A stretch of 64,000 nt of DNA, taken from Candidatus Thiodiazotropha sp. LNASS1 (lineage in GTDB: Bacteria; Pseudomonadota; Gammaproteobacteria; Chromatiales; Chromatiaceae). A program made the position numbers and the translations under genes. The DNA lies in assembly GCF_964212655.1 (NCBI RefSeq), contig NZ_OZ156465.1, forward strand, positions 1,674,001 to 1,738,000, in the 5' to 3' direction. This document shows, piece after piece, positions 44,599 to 54,257 of this stretch. The notes beneath the pieces were generated by a model that worked only from the letters and a program-made list of their open reading frames with translations, did not search any database and was not told where the DNA came from. Positions within the stretch are counted from its first letter, which is position 1; every line of letters starts with the position of its first letter.

Positions 44599-46584
44599 AT
44601 GCGCGCCCTTACTCATGTTTTGTTCCTGATCCTGCTATGCTGGTTTGGCGGCAACTCGCTGGCCGACATTGCCGCTATACAGCAGGATGAGTCCCTTCTG
44701 CTCCAGCAAAGAGCTATTTTTGTCGCCGCAGAAGAAGCACTGAGAAAACAGGAAACGGCAACCTATCAACAACTCAGAGACAAGCTACTCGACTATCCGC
44801 TACTACCCTATCTCGACTATCAGGAAACGCTGGAAACACTCGAGCAACAGTCGATTGAGAGTATTACAAACCGACTTAAATGGCTGGAAGGAACGCCGCT
44901 TACAAAGAAACTGAGAAGTCATTGGCTGGATCTGCTAGCAAAAGAGAAGTTGTGGGCCAGTTATCTCCGGTTTTCTTACCAGGGTGGAACTGTTGGACAG
45001 CAGTGCAACCGCCTTCAGGCAATGATTGAGACCGGTAAAGCGCACGAGGCATTCAATTCTGTTGAACCTATTTGGTTGAGCGGACGCTCACAACCCAAGG
45101 CATGCGACCCTGTCTTCAAGGCCTGGATAGCCGCGGGCAATCTCACAACATCACTGGTTTGGGAGCGAATCAATCTGGCCATGTCAGTGGGACGCCCTCG
45201 TCTTGCACGATATCTCAAGCGCTATCTTCCACCCGCAGAAAAAGGTATGGTCGATCGCTGGCTAAAGATCTACCGCCATCCGGAGCAGGTTATTACCCTG
45301 CTCAAAAACACCCATCCCATGCGGGATGAAATGGTCACTCAGGCTATCCGCAGGTTAGTTTGGCGGGATCTTGACGCTGCCTACATCGCCTGGAAAAAGT
45401 TCCGCAATCAAGCCATTTTCTCTGACTACCAGCAACGTAAAATCGTATATGCCTTGGCAAGTCGACTGGCACGGGAACCCAACAAACAGATCAATCAACA
45501 GCTTATTTCACTGCTCCCGAGCCACCTGCAACTCGATAGTACACTCTCAGAAAAACTACTTCAGGCAGCGCTCCAGGAAAATGACTGGCAATGGGTGCTG
45601 CAAACAATTGACACATTATCCCCGAAAGAACGGGAGCAGGAGCAATGGCGTTATTGGCACTCCAGGGCGTTGATAGAACTTGGCCGAAAGCTAGAGGGTA
45701 AAACGCTACTGCAGAGCCTCGCAACGGAGCGTAGTTATTACGGCTTCCTTGCTGCGCAACGTCTTGGAGATGAACCTAACCTCACGCATATGGCGCTGCA
45801 GGCTGACCGGCAACTTGTCGAGACATTGGCAATGCATCCCGGACTCATACGAGCCCGTGAATTGATACGGCTGGATCGCCCGTTTTTGGCCCGTCAGGAG
45901 TGGAATCTCGCGCTTAAGGAGGCAAATCAGGATGAATTGAAAGCCGCCGCCCGACTGGCACAACATTGGGAATGGCCCTCTCAATCTATCCTGACCCTCG
46001 CCCGCTTGCGCCATTGGAATGACCTTGAGTTGAGATTCCCGCTGGCCCACAGGCAGGCAATTGCCGATCAGGCCAGGGATCACGGTATCGACACTGCCTG
46101 GATCTATGCCATTCTGCGCCAGGAGAGCGCTTTCATAAGTGATGCAAGATCAACAGCAGGCGCACGTGGACTGATGCAATTGATGCCTAAAACTGCAAAA
46201 CAGGTTGCCAAAGAGCTGAAACAGTCACCAGTCAAGCTCGCAGATCTCTACCAGCCGGAAGTCAATATCAAACTGGGTGCAGGCTATCTCAACAAGGTGT
46301 ACCGCCAACTGCAAGAGAGTCCTGTACTCGCCACAGCGGCATATAACGCAGGTCCTCATCGGGTGCTCAGCTGGCTGCCTGAGCAGTCGCAGGCAACTGA
46401 TATCTGGATAGAGACCATACCCTTCAGAGAGACCAGGGAGTACCTCAAGCGTGTCTTCGCCTATACGGTGATCTATAGCTACCGCTTGGGTAATTTGCCG
46501 AAAACACTTCCGCTCGAGTGGATGAGACCTATCAAGGCTCCGAAAACGGAAGCCGTTAGAGGCAGATCCGCATCAGATGTCTGA
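44599..46584 (+). CDS. slt: Soluble lytic murein transglycosylase
   Basis: 661 residues from ATG 44599 (MRALTHVLFLILLCWFGGNS); upstream in-frame codons are not protein-like. Signal peptide, then a long superhelical U-domain, then the Slt catalytic domain with ILRQESAFISDARSTAGARG (catalytic Glu), GLMQLMPKTA and ATAAYNAGPHRVLSWL. It cleaves peptidoglycan glycan strands in the periplasm, giving 1,6-anhydro ends. It converges with the cyclase-like gene (12-nt overlap). Confidence 0.95.
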   Translation: MRALTHVLFLILLCWFGGNSLADIAAIQQDESLLLQQRAIFVAAEEALRKQETATYQQLRDKLLDYPLLPYLDYQETLETLEQQSIESITNRLKWLEGTPLTKKLRSHWLDLLAKEKLWASYLRFSYQGGTVGQQCNRLQAMIETGKAHEAFNSVEPIWLSGRSQPKACDPVFKAWIAAGNLTTSLVWERINLAMSVGRPRLARYLKRYLPPAEKGMVDRWLKIYRHPEQVITLLKNTHPMRDEMVTQAIRRLVWRDLDAAYIAWKKFRNQAIFSDYQQRKIVYALASRLAREPNKQINQQLISLLPSHLQLDSTLSEKLLQAALQENDWQWVLQTIDTLSPKEREQEQWRYWHSRALIELGRKLEGKTLLQSLATERSYYGFLAAQRLGDEPNLTHMALQADRQLVETLAMHPGLIRARELIRLDRPFLARQEWNLALKEANQDELKAAARLAQHWEWPSQSILTLARLRHWNDLELRFPLAHRQAIADQARDHGIDTAWIYAILRQESAFISDARSTAGARGLMQLMPKTAKQVAKELKQSPVKLADLYQPEVNIKLGAGYLNKVYRQLQESPVLATAAYNAGPHRVLSWLPEQSQATDIWIETIPFRETREYLKRVFAYTVIYSYRLGNLPKTLPLEWMRPIKAPKTEAVRGRSASDV

Positions 46585-49011
46585 CTCCAGTGAAAGCGGA
46601 GTTTCCCCTTCTGTATCATCGGATTGCCTGTTACGTGAGCTCCGTGAATGCAGTTTATCCTTAACCCGCCCGATCAGATTCGTATCGGTTATGATCTCAT
46701 AGAAGTAGTTGTCCAAGATATCTCTATTGTCATCAATCTTTCCGGCATCCCAGACTTTTATCGCACCCTGTCGGACTACCAACCAATGAGAGCTTCCCCG
46801 CCTATCCACGAACCGTCCGACATGGTAGTAGTGAGATTCACCTGAACGGCTGTGAATCTTCATCTTGTGTAGTACCATTTCGGATTTGAGTTTTACGAAT
46901 GCGGCTTCGGTCAATTCGATTCCATTGATATTAAAGCGAAGACGATTGGGAGCATTTGCCTTGTTATCCTGGTTAAATTCCTGGAACACCTCTACCCGAT
47001 GACGCTTACTTCTTCGCCAACTCGTATCATGGCGTAATTCTGCAGAACATGAGGAGAGTCTGTCCGCCTGATTGATAGCAGGAGAAATCATGATCTTCTG
47101 TTGCTCGTCATAGAGATACGCCGGTGCATCATTACTGAAGGCTATGCCGAGCCCCAACTCCAGCTTGGGTAAGTTGTGTGCCTTGTTCTGACTGTTTTGA
47201 GCCTCCATGACGGAAAGGATTTTACGCGCCAATCCGCAGGCATTCGCCACCGTCAATGCCTGAGTCGCGGTACCGCCGGTCTCCATGACGGCCAGGATCA
47301 ATGCGTCCCCCTCCACAAACACCTTTTGCGCACCAAAACGTTCCAGCAACTTTGTGATCGGTCCAAAAAAATTCATGCTGAAATGGGTGGCGGGATTGAG
47401 TTTTTTCTCTATCAGTTGATGAGTGATTTCAGTTGAACCTCTGATATCAGCCTTCAATATGACATGCGCCTTTATCTGCTGCTGGCTGTCAGGATCCTTG
47501 CCAAGACGGAATTCGTAAAGACTGCCATTGTCACGGGATAGCTTGATGCTCTCACCATCCTGCAGTACACGCAAACGACTCATCTGCTGGTAGGTGTAAT
47601 AGGCCAGCTTGAGATCACGGCGAAATGTTAGGAAATCCTTCACATAGCGAATGGCATAGTCCTTTTTTTTGTTGGCCGGCATGCGACGAATGTAACCTGA
47701 TACAACATCCAGTGCCTTGAGTACCTCACTACCCTTGTCCGGTGTATTAACCAGTCGTTTCACCAATGCCCGGCGTGGCAAATCACCCGCAAGAAAGCGG
47801 TAGATATCCTTTACCGATACCTGTCCATTCAACTGTCGATAAAGCCTTGGCGTGCGATATGCGGCGATGGCACGTGGTACCAATCCGGCTCTATCTATCC
47901 TTTTCAACAACTGCGACTGAAGCTCTTCACGTAGGCTTTCACACTCAGGATTCTCCCAAATCGACCTTTTTCTGCCTTTTTTGGAACGTGAGAACCATCC
48001 ACCGCTCTCACCAGAAGAACGCTGTAACAAGAGGTCAATATTTCTAGGTACGTCCAACCAGGAGACATCGATCTGTTTGAACTCTGCTTCAGAGAGGTTT
48101 CTTTCCAACATCCTCTGTCCATCAAGAAACTCCGAAAATCCGCTACGCAATTCCCGGTTACGTATCTGGAAAGCCTGACCTTCACTCACACCATTGCTCT
48201 CGATACCATCCCTATCCGGTACTTGCGCCCAACTCGGCAGGTAGTCCTGATAGGTACTGGTAATGATTCTATTGGTGATATCAAAGTAATTCTCATGATC
48301 CCGATCCACACACAGCAAGGGATAGTGATTCATGATGTACTCTTCACTGGAAAGGTTTGGCAGATGCAGCAAGGGATTGAATAGGAGTTGCTTGGAGAGA
48401 GTCCACGAGGTCCCCACCACGGACTTTCTCAATTTACGCAGCTCCTTGGATTCAAGACGCTGGACGATCTTGAAGAGCCTGCGCAGGGTGAGATAACGGA
48501 TACCCGGCTCCAGCCGTGCCAGAGTTACAATCCGTTCATGCAACTCCAGTGCGTGTCCACCGCTCGTACCCTCCGGCAAATTACCATCCTGATCCAGCTT
48601 GTTACGTAACTCTGCAACCGCTGCGACAGGCGATTCCAACAGAAGTTTCAGCAGGACCAGGTGCAGCAATTGCAATAGATCCTTCACCGCCGCATCCCTG
48701 TGAACCTGCTCCAGCGCACCCTGCATCATACTCCGGTAGACTGACTTAAAATTCTCAACATCGTTTCCGCTGGGCGGAGCATCCATTTTTACCCAGCCAT
48801 GCTTGGTAAGCTCTTCATATACTATCTTTTTGACGAAATTGGCGAGTGTTGAGCGAAACTGGTGGCTTAGCGCGACATCGATATGGTGGTTATCAACACC
48901 TATCTGGAAAAAATCCAGTTGACAATGCGGGGTGGCACTGCTTCGAAGCGGTGCTACAAAGTCTCCAACATCCGGTTGAATATGCAATAGCCTACTGACC
49001 TTTGTAACCAT
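46573..49011 (-). CDS. Large protein with a divergent class III nucleotide-cyclase-like domain
   Basis: 812 residues, no signal peptide. About 480 N-terminal residues are helical and unrecognised. Around residues 505-640 a cyclase-like fold appears: VILKADIRGSTEITHQL (first metal Asp), FGAQKVFVEGDALILAVME (second, G-D) and LGLGIAFSNDAPAYLYD. Both metal-binding aspartates are present, but the usual substrate-base and transition-state residues cannot be located by eye. It could be a cAMP/cGMP synthase or a degenerate regulator. A charged C-terminus follows. It stands alone between slt and rsd. Confidence 0.65.
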   Translation of the reverse strand: MVTKVSRLLHIQPDVGDFVAPLRSSATPHCQLDFFQIGVDNHHIDVALSHQFRSTLANFVKKIVYEELTKHGWVKMDAPPSGNDVENFKSVYRSMMQGALEQVHRDAAVKDLLQLLHLVLLKLLLESPVAAVAELRNKLDQDGNLPEGTSGGHALELHERIVTLARLEPGIRYLTLRRLFKIVQRLESKELRKLRKSVVGTSWTLSKQLLFNPLLHLPNLSSEEYIMNHYPLLCVDRDHENYFDITNRIITSTYQDYLPSWAQVPDRDGIESNGVSEGQAFQIRNRELRSGFSEFLDGQRMLERNLSEAEFKQIDVSWLDVPRNIDLLLQRSSGESGGWFSRSKKGRKRSIWENPECESLREELQSQLLKRIDRAGLVPRAIAAYRTPRLYRQLNGQVSVKDIYRFLAGDLPRRALVKRLVNTPDKGSEVLKALDVVSGYIRRMPANKKKDYAIRYVKDFLTFRRDLKLAYYTYQQMSRLRVLQDGESIKLSRDNGSLYEFRLGKDPDSQQQIKAHVILKADIRGSTEITHQLIEKKLNPATHFSMNFFGPITKLLERFGAQKVFVEGDALILAVMETGGTATQALTVANACGLARKILSVMEAQNSQNKAHNLPKLELGLGIAFSNDAPAYLYDEQQKIMISPAINQADRLSSCSAELRHDTSWRRSKRHRVEVFQEFNQDNKANAPNRLRFNINGIELTEAAFVKLKSEMVLHKMKIHSRSGESHYYHVGRFVDRRGSSHWLVVRQGAIKVWDAGKIDDNRDILDNYFYEIITDTNLIGRVKDKLHSRSSRNRQSDDTEGETPLSLESDI

Positions 49012-49234
49012 AAAAAATGACCATCGGCATTATCACCTTTTCCAGACTACCGTAACATGCTGGCTGTGTTGCCGATATAAATGCGAAAAGTCTTTTGAAA
49101 CTCAGTGCGTTACACTACCTGAGTCTAGATGATGATCAGACACAGTAAAACTTTTTTGGGTAAACCCCGATCCCAAAGATCAAAAATTGTGATCTGTTTT
49201 GAAGAAAATCAGGCTGAATTGGTAAAATGCATCA

Positions 49235-49684
49235 TTACCTGTCGAGCATGGCGGAAAGCAGCTGATCTTCCAACTCAATACGTACGGCCAGCTCCTCCCC
49301 CAGTTGAGAAAGGTCATCCGACAAGTGATCCAGCTCCAACTGATGATCGGAGATATCATATTTGTCGTTAAAATTAACTGCCACTTCGCTCGCTTTGACG
49401 AATTCAGGATAGATTTTCTCAGCCACCCTAATGACACCGCTACGGCGCTCACTGCCATTGCTGATTCGCCCGAAGACCTCGAAATGGCCAAAGGCGGTGT
49501 AATCGACGAGTACCTGGCAAAATGACTGAAGCAGTTGGTCAAGTGATGTCGAACGATGATAGGGTTCAAGCCCTGCAACCTCACAAAACCGAACCAGCAT
49601 CTCTTGACGCTCTGCCAGCAGCTTATCAATCAGGTCTTGCGTGACCGTTCTACGCTCCTCGACGCTCCCTTCTTGAGAACTCAT
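49235..49684 (-). CDS. rsd: Anti-sigma factor Rsd/AlgQ family
   Basis: 149 residues from ATG 49684 (MSSQEGSVEERRTVTQDLID). Helical Rsd/AlgQ family: KLLAERQEMLVRFCEVAGLE, LLQSFCQVLVDYTAFGHFEV, FNDKYDISDHQLELDHLSDD. Rsd binds sigma-70 and modulates sigma-factor use. The length is normal for the family. The gene lies alone, convergent with no neighbour; about 210 bp separate its upstream end from the next gene start. Confidence 0.88.
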   Translation of the reverse strand: MSSQEGSVEERRTVTQDLIDKLLAERQEMLVRFCEVAGLEPYHRSTSLDQLLQSFCQVLVDYTAFGHFEVFGRISNGSERRSGVIRVAEKIYPEFVKASEVAVNFNDKYDISDHQLELDHLSDDLSQLGEELAVRIELEDQLLSAMLDR

Positions 49685-49899
49685 CAGGACCCTCCCACAA
49701 ACCATAATTCTAATTATCGATCGATACGACGATCAGGACATTGCCAGATGAATTCTATAATCCCGTGAAGCAAATGTCATTGGAAAGCTAACTAGCGCAG
49801 AAATAAATACGACAAGTGTCGAAACTGGTACCCTTATTCGGCTATGATTACCATTCACTATGGCCCCAGCAGACTGGTACGCATCGGAAATTTCTCATC

Positions 49900-50574
49900 A
49901 TGCATCGATTTAGACGCACTACCATCCATTCATGGATTTGGCTGATACCGCTGCTTATTATGAACCTTTCGGATAGTCAGGCGGCGACATCCCCAGCCAA
50001 TATCATGAGCAAGGCAATGATTGCCATGATGGATACCATGGGCGAACTTGCACACAGGTTCAAAGGAGACACTGATTGGGATTTCGATATAAGTTCGTCC
50101 CCGTCTGGCAGCTGGCATAATTGGGGCGGATCACCCTGGGGTAAACCTGGAAGGGGCTATTATCCAGGCTATTCAGCACCGATACCGGGTGTCGGCCCAT
50201 ACGCCTACCCGGCACCGGGATTTGACGGACTGCCGATGCGGGGCCTTGCTCCACGACCTAAACCCCCAACCACCAGAAAATCGATTTTAGATGGCATCTG
50301 GATTGGCCGGGGCGGTGAAATTGTCTTGGTAATGTATGGCCATTTTCGGATCTATGCCAATGCGGAAGTGTATCGTGATGGCCGCTATCGAATTGTGGGA
50401 AACAAGCTGCTCATGCTCGATCCGGAAACGGAGCTGGTCCAGGAATATGATTATGCGCTCGACAACGGTCGGATGATAATGCGCAGTGATTCGGGCGACT
50501 TCCTCTATTTCAAGCAACTGCCGATCCCGATACCGCCATATACCTTGATTGAAGGCATCAAATCAGCCAAATAG
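49900..50574 (+). CDS. Secreted Gly/Pro/Tyr-rich protein of unknown function
   Basis: 224 residues from ATG 49900 (MHRFRRTTIHSWIWLIPLLI). A signal peptide ends near SQAATS. The central part is rich in Gly, Pro, Tyr and Trp (WHNWGGSPWGKPGRGYYPGY). The C-terminal half is beta-rich: LDGIWIGRGGEIVLVMYGHF, then YRDGRYRIVGNKLLMLDPE. I do not recognise a named family. It is probably a periplasmic or outer-surface protein. Its end overlaps the convergent TauE gene by 12 nt. Confidence 0.7.
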   Translation: MHRFRRTTIHSWIWLIPLLIMNLSDSQAATSPANIMSKAMIAMMDTMGELAHRFKGDTDWDFDISSSPSGSWHNWGGSPWGKPGRGYYPGYSAPIPGVGPYAYPAPGFDGLPMRGLAPRPKPPTTRKSILDGIWIGRGGEIVLVMYGHFRIYANAEVYRDGRYRIVGNKLLMLDPETELVQEYDYALDNGRMIMRSDSGDFLYFKQLPIPIPPYTLIEGIKSAK

Positions 50575-51378
50575 CAGTTTCGCACCTACCAAAATAAGAA
50601 ATAATGCGAAGACGCTTTTCAACCGCCGCTCCGGCAATCGATGAGCCAACGCCGCTCCAGCAGGCGCGAAAAGACTACTGGTTACTATGATAATAAGCGC
50701 CACCGGCCAATAGACATACCCACTGCTATAGAGCGGCAAACCCTCCAATCCCCAACCAACGACAATGAAGCTGGCAGCCCCCGACAATGCAATCGGAAGA
50801 CCGCAAGCACTGGATGTGGCAACCGCCCTTTTCATCTCGACACCAGTGGCATGCAGGAAAGGCACAGTCATAGAGCCGCCACCAATCCCCACAATGGCGG
50901 ATATGCCACCAATTAGCGTGGCTAGCGACACCATACCCAAAGGGGGCACTTGTAGTGTTTTGCTTCGAGCCTTGCCCGTGCGAAACATTCGCAGACCGAC
51001 AAAAACGGCAAATATACCAAAGACAGTTCGCAGCACATCACCATTCAACAAGCTGGCAACGACACTGCCGAGCCAGGCACCGATAAGCAAACCCGGAGCC
51101 AGAATCCAAAAATCACGCCAAATTACACCGCGACGTTTGTGGTGGGCATAGGTAGAAGAGAGCGAGGTAACCACGATAGTTACCAAGGAGGTCCCCACTG
51201 CAATATGAGTGACATGCTGAGGAGCCACATCAAGCAATGGCAATCCCCAAATCAGTGCAGGGACAATCACCAGCCCCCCACCGATACCAAACAGGCCGGC
51301 CACAAGACCGACTAGGGACCCCAACAGTAAAAACAACAAAAGCGATTCAAGACCGATGGAGAAGATCAAAGCATTCAT
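50563..51378 (-). CDS. TauE/SafE-family anion exporter
   Basis: 271 residues with about eight membrane helices. The duplicated motifs GLVAGLFGIGGGLVIVPAL and GGISAIVGIGGGSMTVPFL (G-x-G-G-G) are typical of TauE/SafE. Members export sulfite or sulfoacetate, so in a SoxB-bearing organism sulfite export is a sensible guess. Substrate specificity is not visible in the sequence. Confidence 0.9.
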   Translation of the reverse strand: MNALIFSIGLESLLLFLLLGSLVGLVAGLFGIGGGLVIVPALIWGLPLLDVAPQHVTHIAVGTSLVTIVVTSLSSTYAHHKRRGVIWRDFWILAPGLLIGAWLGSVVASLLNGDVLRTVFGIFAVFVGLRMFRTGKARSKTLQVPPLGMVSLATLIGGISAIVGIGGGSMTVPFLHATGVEMKRAVATSSACGLPIALSGAASFIVVGWGLEGLPLYSSGYVYWPVALIIIVTSSLFAPAGAALAHRLPERRLKSVFALFLILVGAKLLFG

Positions 51379-51832
51379 CGGAAATTATTTCAGTCTGTCC
51401 TGCAGAAGGTAAGCATCAGGTTTGCGAGTTTACACTATGATGCCGAGAAACCGATGATATCTGCACTCAACAGGTATTCGCCTGCCCCCTTGGATGGAAT
51501 GGTGCCTGTAAGGACACTGGGCTCAACCATCTCTGGACCAGCGCCTGTGAGAGGCCTGTACAAGGGTTCCTCTTCTAGGCAGATCGCCTTCCACGTCGCT
51601 AGATCACGCTCTAATACACTTGTAGATTACTGATATATAAAGAGATTATCGACATACCCTTAATCATGCCACGATAGGTTGGCGATACAGGTCGAGACGC
51701 TCCAACATATCTGAGATCAACCTCACAAAATGGGTAGAAATTAACAATATAAACCAGATTTGGCTTGGGTATTTATTGCTATATTAGAAAAATTTGATAT
51801 ACTACTGGTTATCATCTGGTAAGCAGTAATTA
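51379..51832. other. Intergenic stretch without a gene
   Basis: 454 bp between the divergent TauE-like and thioredoxin-like genes. The last 150 bp before 51833 are AT-rich and probably contain the promoter of the thioredoxin pair. No convincing coding frame, RNA or repeat is seen. Confidence 0.5.
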
Positions 51833-52291
51833 ATGATGATCAAGCAGTACCTTTTTGTAGCACTTCTACTCTTTTTCGGCGCCAGCTCTGCCGATCCCGC
51901 ATTAACAACCGATGACTGGTCCGATCTCTCCAACATCGCTCGCGAGACACATTTACCCATTCTCGTTGTCTTCAACGCCGACACCTGCGGCTACTGTCAG
52001 CGGCTGAGAGATGAAGTCATTGAACCATTAGCCTACGAATCAGACCACAGATTGCCCCTGATCCGCGAATTTGATATCTATTCGAGCGGCAAGATCATCG
52101 ATTTCAACGGCGACCCGATCCGCAGCCGGCAGTTTAAGAGCCGCTATAAAATCTATGCGGTTCCAACGCTGATGATACTCGATCCAGATGGAAATCCCCT
52201 GGTAGATCCGATCGTGGGGTATAATTCCCAGGACGAATACCTGGAGTTGCTGCGAACATCCCTGATCGCCTCTTTCCAGGCCCTTGAATAA
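51833..52291 (+). CDS. Exported thioredoxin-like protein with C-G-Y-C active site (first of two)
   Basis: 152 residues with a signal peptide (IKQYLFVALLLFFGASSA). The thioredoxin-like active site is VVFNADTCGYCQRLRDEVIE, and AVPTLMILDPDGNPL carries the cis-Pro. The spacing fits SoxW/thioredoxin_2-type periplasmic reductases. Its tandem neighbour at 52331 shares the same active site and the E-V-I/L-x-P-L spacing, so the pair arose by duplication. It probably keeps a periplasmic partner, perhaps of sulfur oxidation, reduced. Confidence 0.8.
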   Translation: MMIKQYLFVALLLFFGASSADPALTTDDWSDLSNIARETHLPILVVFNADTCGYCQRLRDEVIEPLAYESDHRLPLIREFDIYSSGKIIDFNGDPIRSRQFKSRYKIYAVPTLMILDPDGNPLVDPIVGYNSQDEYLELLRTSLIASFQALE

Positions 52292-52330
52292 AGAGCCAAA
52301 GGATTTGCTCCATTCCCGGGAGCCAGAAGC

Positions 52331-52840
52331 ATGCTTTCGCTTCAACCTCAGGCCGACAACCTGAAACAACTTGCTCACCTTTTCGTTCTCTACCTACTGA
52401 GCGGCTCATACGTCGCCGCCGATGTGGGCAAACTGACCCCTCTCGAGGATATACAGCAGCTGAGCAGGGCGTCCAAACAAAACCGGATCCCCATCCTGCT
52501 AATGGTGTCTCAGTACCATTGCGGCTATTGCGACCGGATGAAAGAAGAGGTGCTGCAACCCCTGCAACTGGACCAAGCGTATCGGCATCGGGTACTGATA
52601 CGAGAACTCTCCATCGATCCCGGTGAAATGGTCACCACCCTGCAGGGTGAGCGGCAGACAGCTGATGAGTTCATCACTCAATACAATGTCTCGGTAACAC
52701 CCACACTGCTGTTTCTCGATGCCGAAGGCAGAGAGGCTGCTCAGCGTATTATAGGTATCAATACCGTGGACTTTTTGTTTCTCTACATCGAGGCTGCGAT
52801 CGACCAGGCCACGGCTAAAATCCTCTCGGCAGGGGATTGA
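52331..52840 (+). CDS. Exported thioredoxin-like protein with C-G-Y-C active site (second of two)
   Basis: 169 residues. The N-terminal hydrophobic segment (LFVLYLLSGSYVAA) acts as signal or anchor. Active site LMVSQYHCGYCDRMKEEVLQ, cis-Pro in VTPTLLFLDAEGREAAQ. It starts 39 bp after the first copy on the same strand, so the two are probably co-transcribed. Clear paralogue of the preceding gene; precise partner unknown. Confidence 0.8.
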   Translation: MLSLQPQADNLKQLAHLFVLYLLSGSYVAADVGKLTPLEDIQQLSRASKQNRIPILLMVSQYHCGYCDRMKEEVLQPLQLDQAYRHRVLIRELSIDPGEMVTTLQGERQTADEFITQYNVSVTPTLLFLDAEGREAAQRIIGINTVDFLFLYIEAAIDQATAKILSAGD

Positions 52841-52989
52841 CCTGCTCTGCAGCAGCTAAAGTCACTTTTCAAGGTAACGCTGCAAGTTGCCAGGTAGCGG
52901 ATAATCCGGATTGTGATCATGCATCAGGTCAACGGCGCCTGGTGGCGTGACAACCGACGCAGAGTCATCACAAAACCGACATGGCTGTA

Positions 52990-54195
52990 TCAGAGACGTT
53001 CACAGAAATCCCGTAGACTGAAGCCCTGCAGATTGATATCCAACCCCTTCAGCAGCCCCAGAACCTTGAAGCGCTCTCCCATTTCCGTGGGCAGGGTCAG
53101 ACGCTTGACCCCCTGCACCAAGGATATATGCCGACTCAGGTCGTTTGGATCGGACTCCGCCAACAGACTATCGAGACCATTGGCAATGAGGAAATGGGCC
53201 TGGGTTGTATAACCACCCAATCTGAATCCCGCCTCGACCGCATCCCTCGCGAGTGCAGTGAAATCGACCTGACTGGTAATGTCCTGCAAACCAATCCAGC
53301 GAAATGGATCGCTATGGGCGCGATGACGATAGTGGCACATCAAGGTACCCCGGTTACGTTGCGGGTGATAATACTCTGCCCGGCTGTACCCATAGTCGAT
53401 CAGGATCGCCACACCGAGATCCATTGCCATGGCCAAGGCCGATACCCAAGCGGTTTGACGAAGATTGATTTCCGAAATATAGCCGGAGGGCAGATCACCG
53501 CTGGTTTGATAGATCTCTTTGACCGCAGACTCAAGGCCGGGGGTAGTGGGAGAATCAAAATGTTCCCGCAATTGATCCTCATCACATATCACGAAACACT
53601 CTTCGACTGCACCGTCATTGATCCGGAACCGACATACCGGCATCGCATCCAACAGCTCATTGGCGATTACAACACCCTGAATACCGTTCGGCATCGTGTC
53701 CAGCCAATTCACCCGATGGAGAAGATGGGGAACACGCTCCTTAAGCGTCTCATGTTGCCGCGCCTTGAGTTCAGGGCTGAGCTCCAGAATCTGATAACGG
53801 TGCGGAAGTCTGCCCAGCTGTTCCAGCTCCGCCAACAGATCGGCTGCAAGCACCCCGGAACCGGCACCGAACTCCAATACATCGCCTGACTCAATTTCCG
53901 CCAATACCGGCTCTATCTGACGGGCAAGGCATTGTGCGAATAGAGGAGAAACCTCCGGGGCGGTGATAAAATCGCCCTGTTCGCCGAATTTACGGCTACC
54001 GGCCACATAGTAACCCAGCCCCGGCGCATACAGCGCCATCTCCATAAATCGATCGAAAGGAATGGCACCGTTCCCCTTCTCAATTGCGCGTTTTATCTGT
54101 CGCATCAGTCTTTCACTGACAGCTTGGGAGGTGGCATCAGGCAACGGCAGTGTTCTGCCGGATGGCGCTGGTTTATCGCTGAGACAGTCAGGCAT
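52990..54195 (-). CDS. MidA/NDUFAF7-family SAM-dependent methyltransferase (DUF185)
   Basis: 401 residues from ATG 54195 (MPDCLSDKPAPSGRTLPLPD). An earlier in-frame start at 54258 would overlap the divergent gene. Family signatures: MALYAPGLGYYVAGSRKFGE, GDFITAPEVSPLFAQCLARQ, SAM-binding EFGAGSGVLAADLLAE and VVIANELLDAMPVCRF. Mitochondrial NDUFAF7 dimethylates an arginine of complex I; bacterial homologues are probably protein arginine methyltransferases too, but that is not shown here. It is divergent from the pteridine reductase gene with 62 bp between. Confidence 0.88.
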   Translation of the reverse strand: MPDCLSDKPAPSGRTLPLPDATSQAVSERLMRQIKRAIEKGNGAIPFDRFMEMALYAPGLGYYVAGSRKFGEQGDFITAPEVSPLFAQCLARQIEPVLAEIESGDVLEFGAGSGVLAADLLAELEQLGRLPHRYQILELSPELKARQHETLKERVPHLLHRVNWLDTMPNGIQGVVIANELLDAMPVCRFRINDGAVEECFVICDEDQLREHFDSPTTPGLESAVKEIYQTSGDLPSGYISEINLRQTAWVSALAMAMDLGVAILIDYGYSRAEYYHPQRNRGTLMCHYRHRAHSDPFRWIGLQDITSQVDFTALARDAVEAGFRLGGYTTQAHFLIANGLDSLLAESDPNDLSRHISLVQGVKRLTLPTEMGERFKVLGLLKGLDINLQGFSLRDFCERL

Positions 54196-54257
54196 ATATT
54201 TTGAAACCTTGATGAATCCGTTAGAGTAGACGCGACATTCAACCACGGAGTTCCTCA

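Noticed and set aside
49129..49371. A plus-strand 80-residue frame overlapping rsd
   Set aside because: It runs antisense through rsd and has no ribosome site or protein-like pattern.
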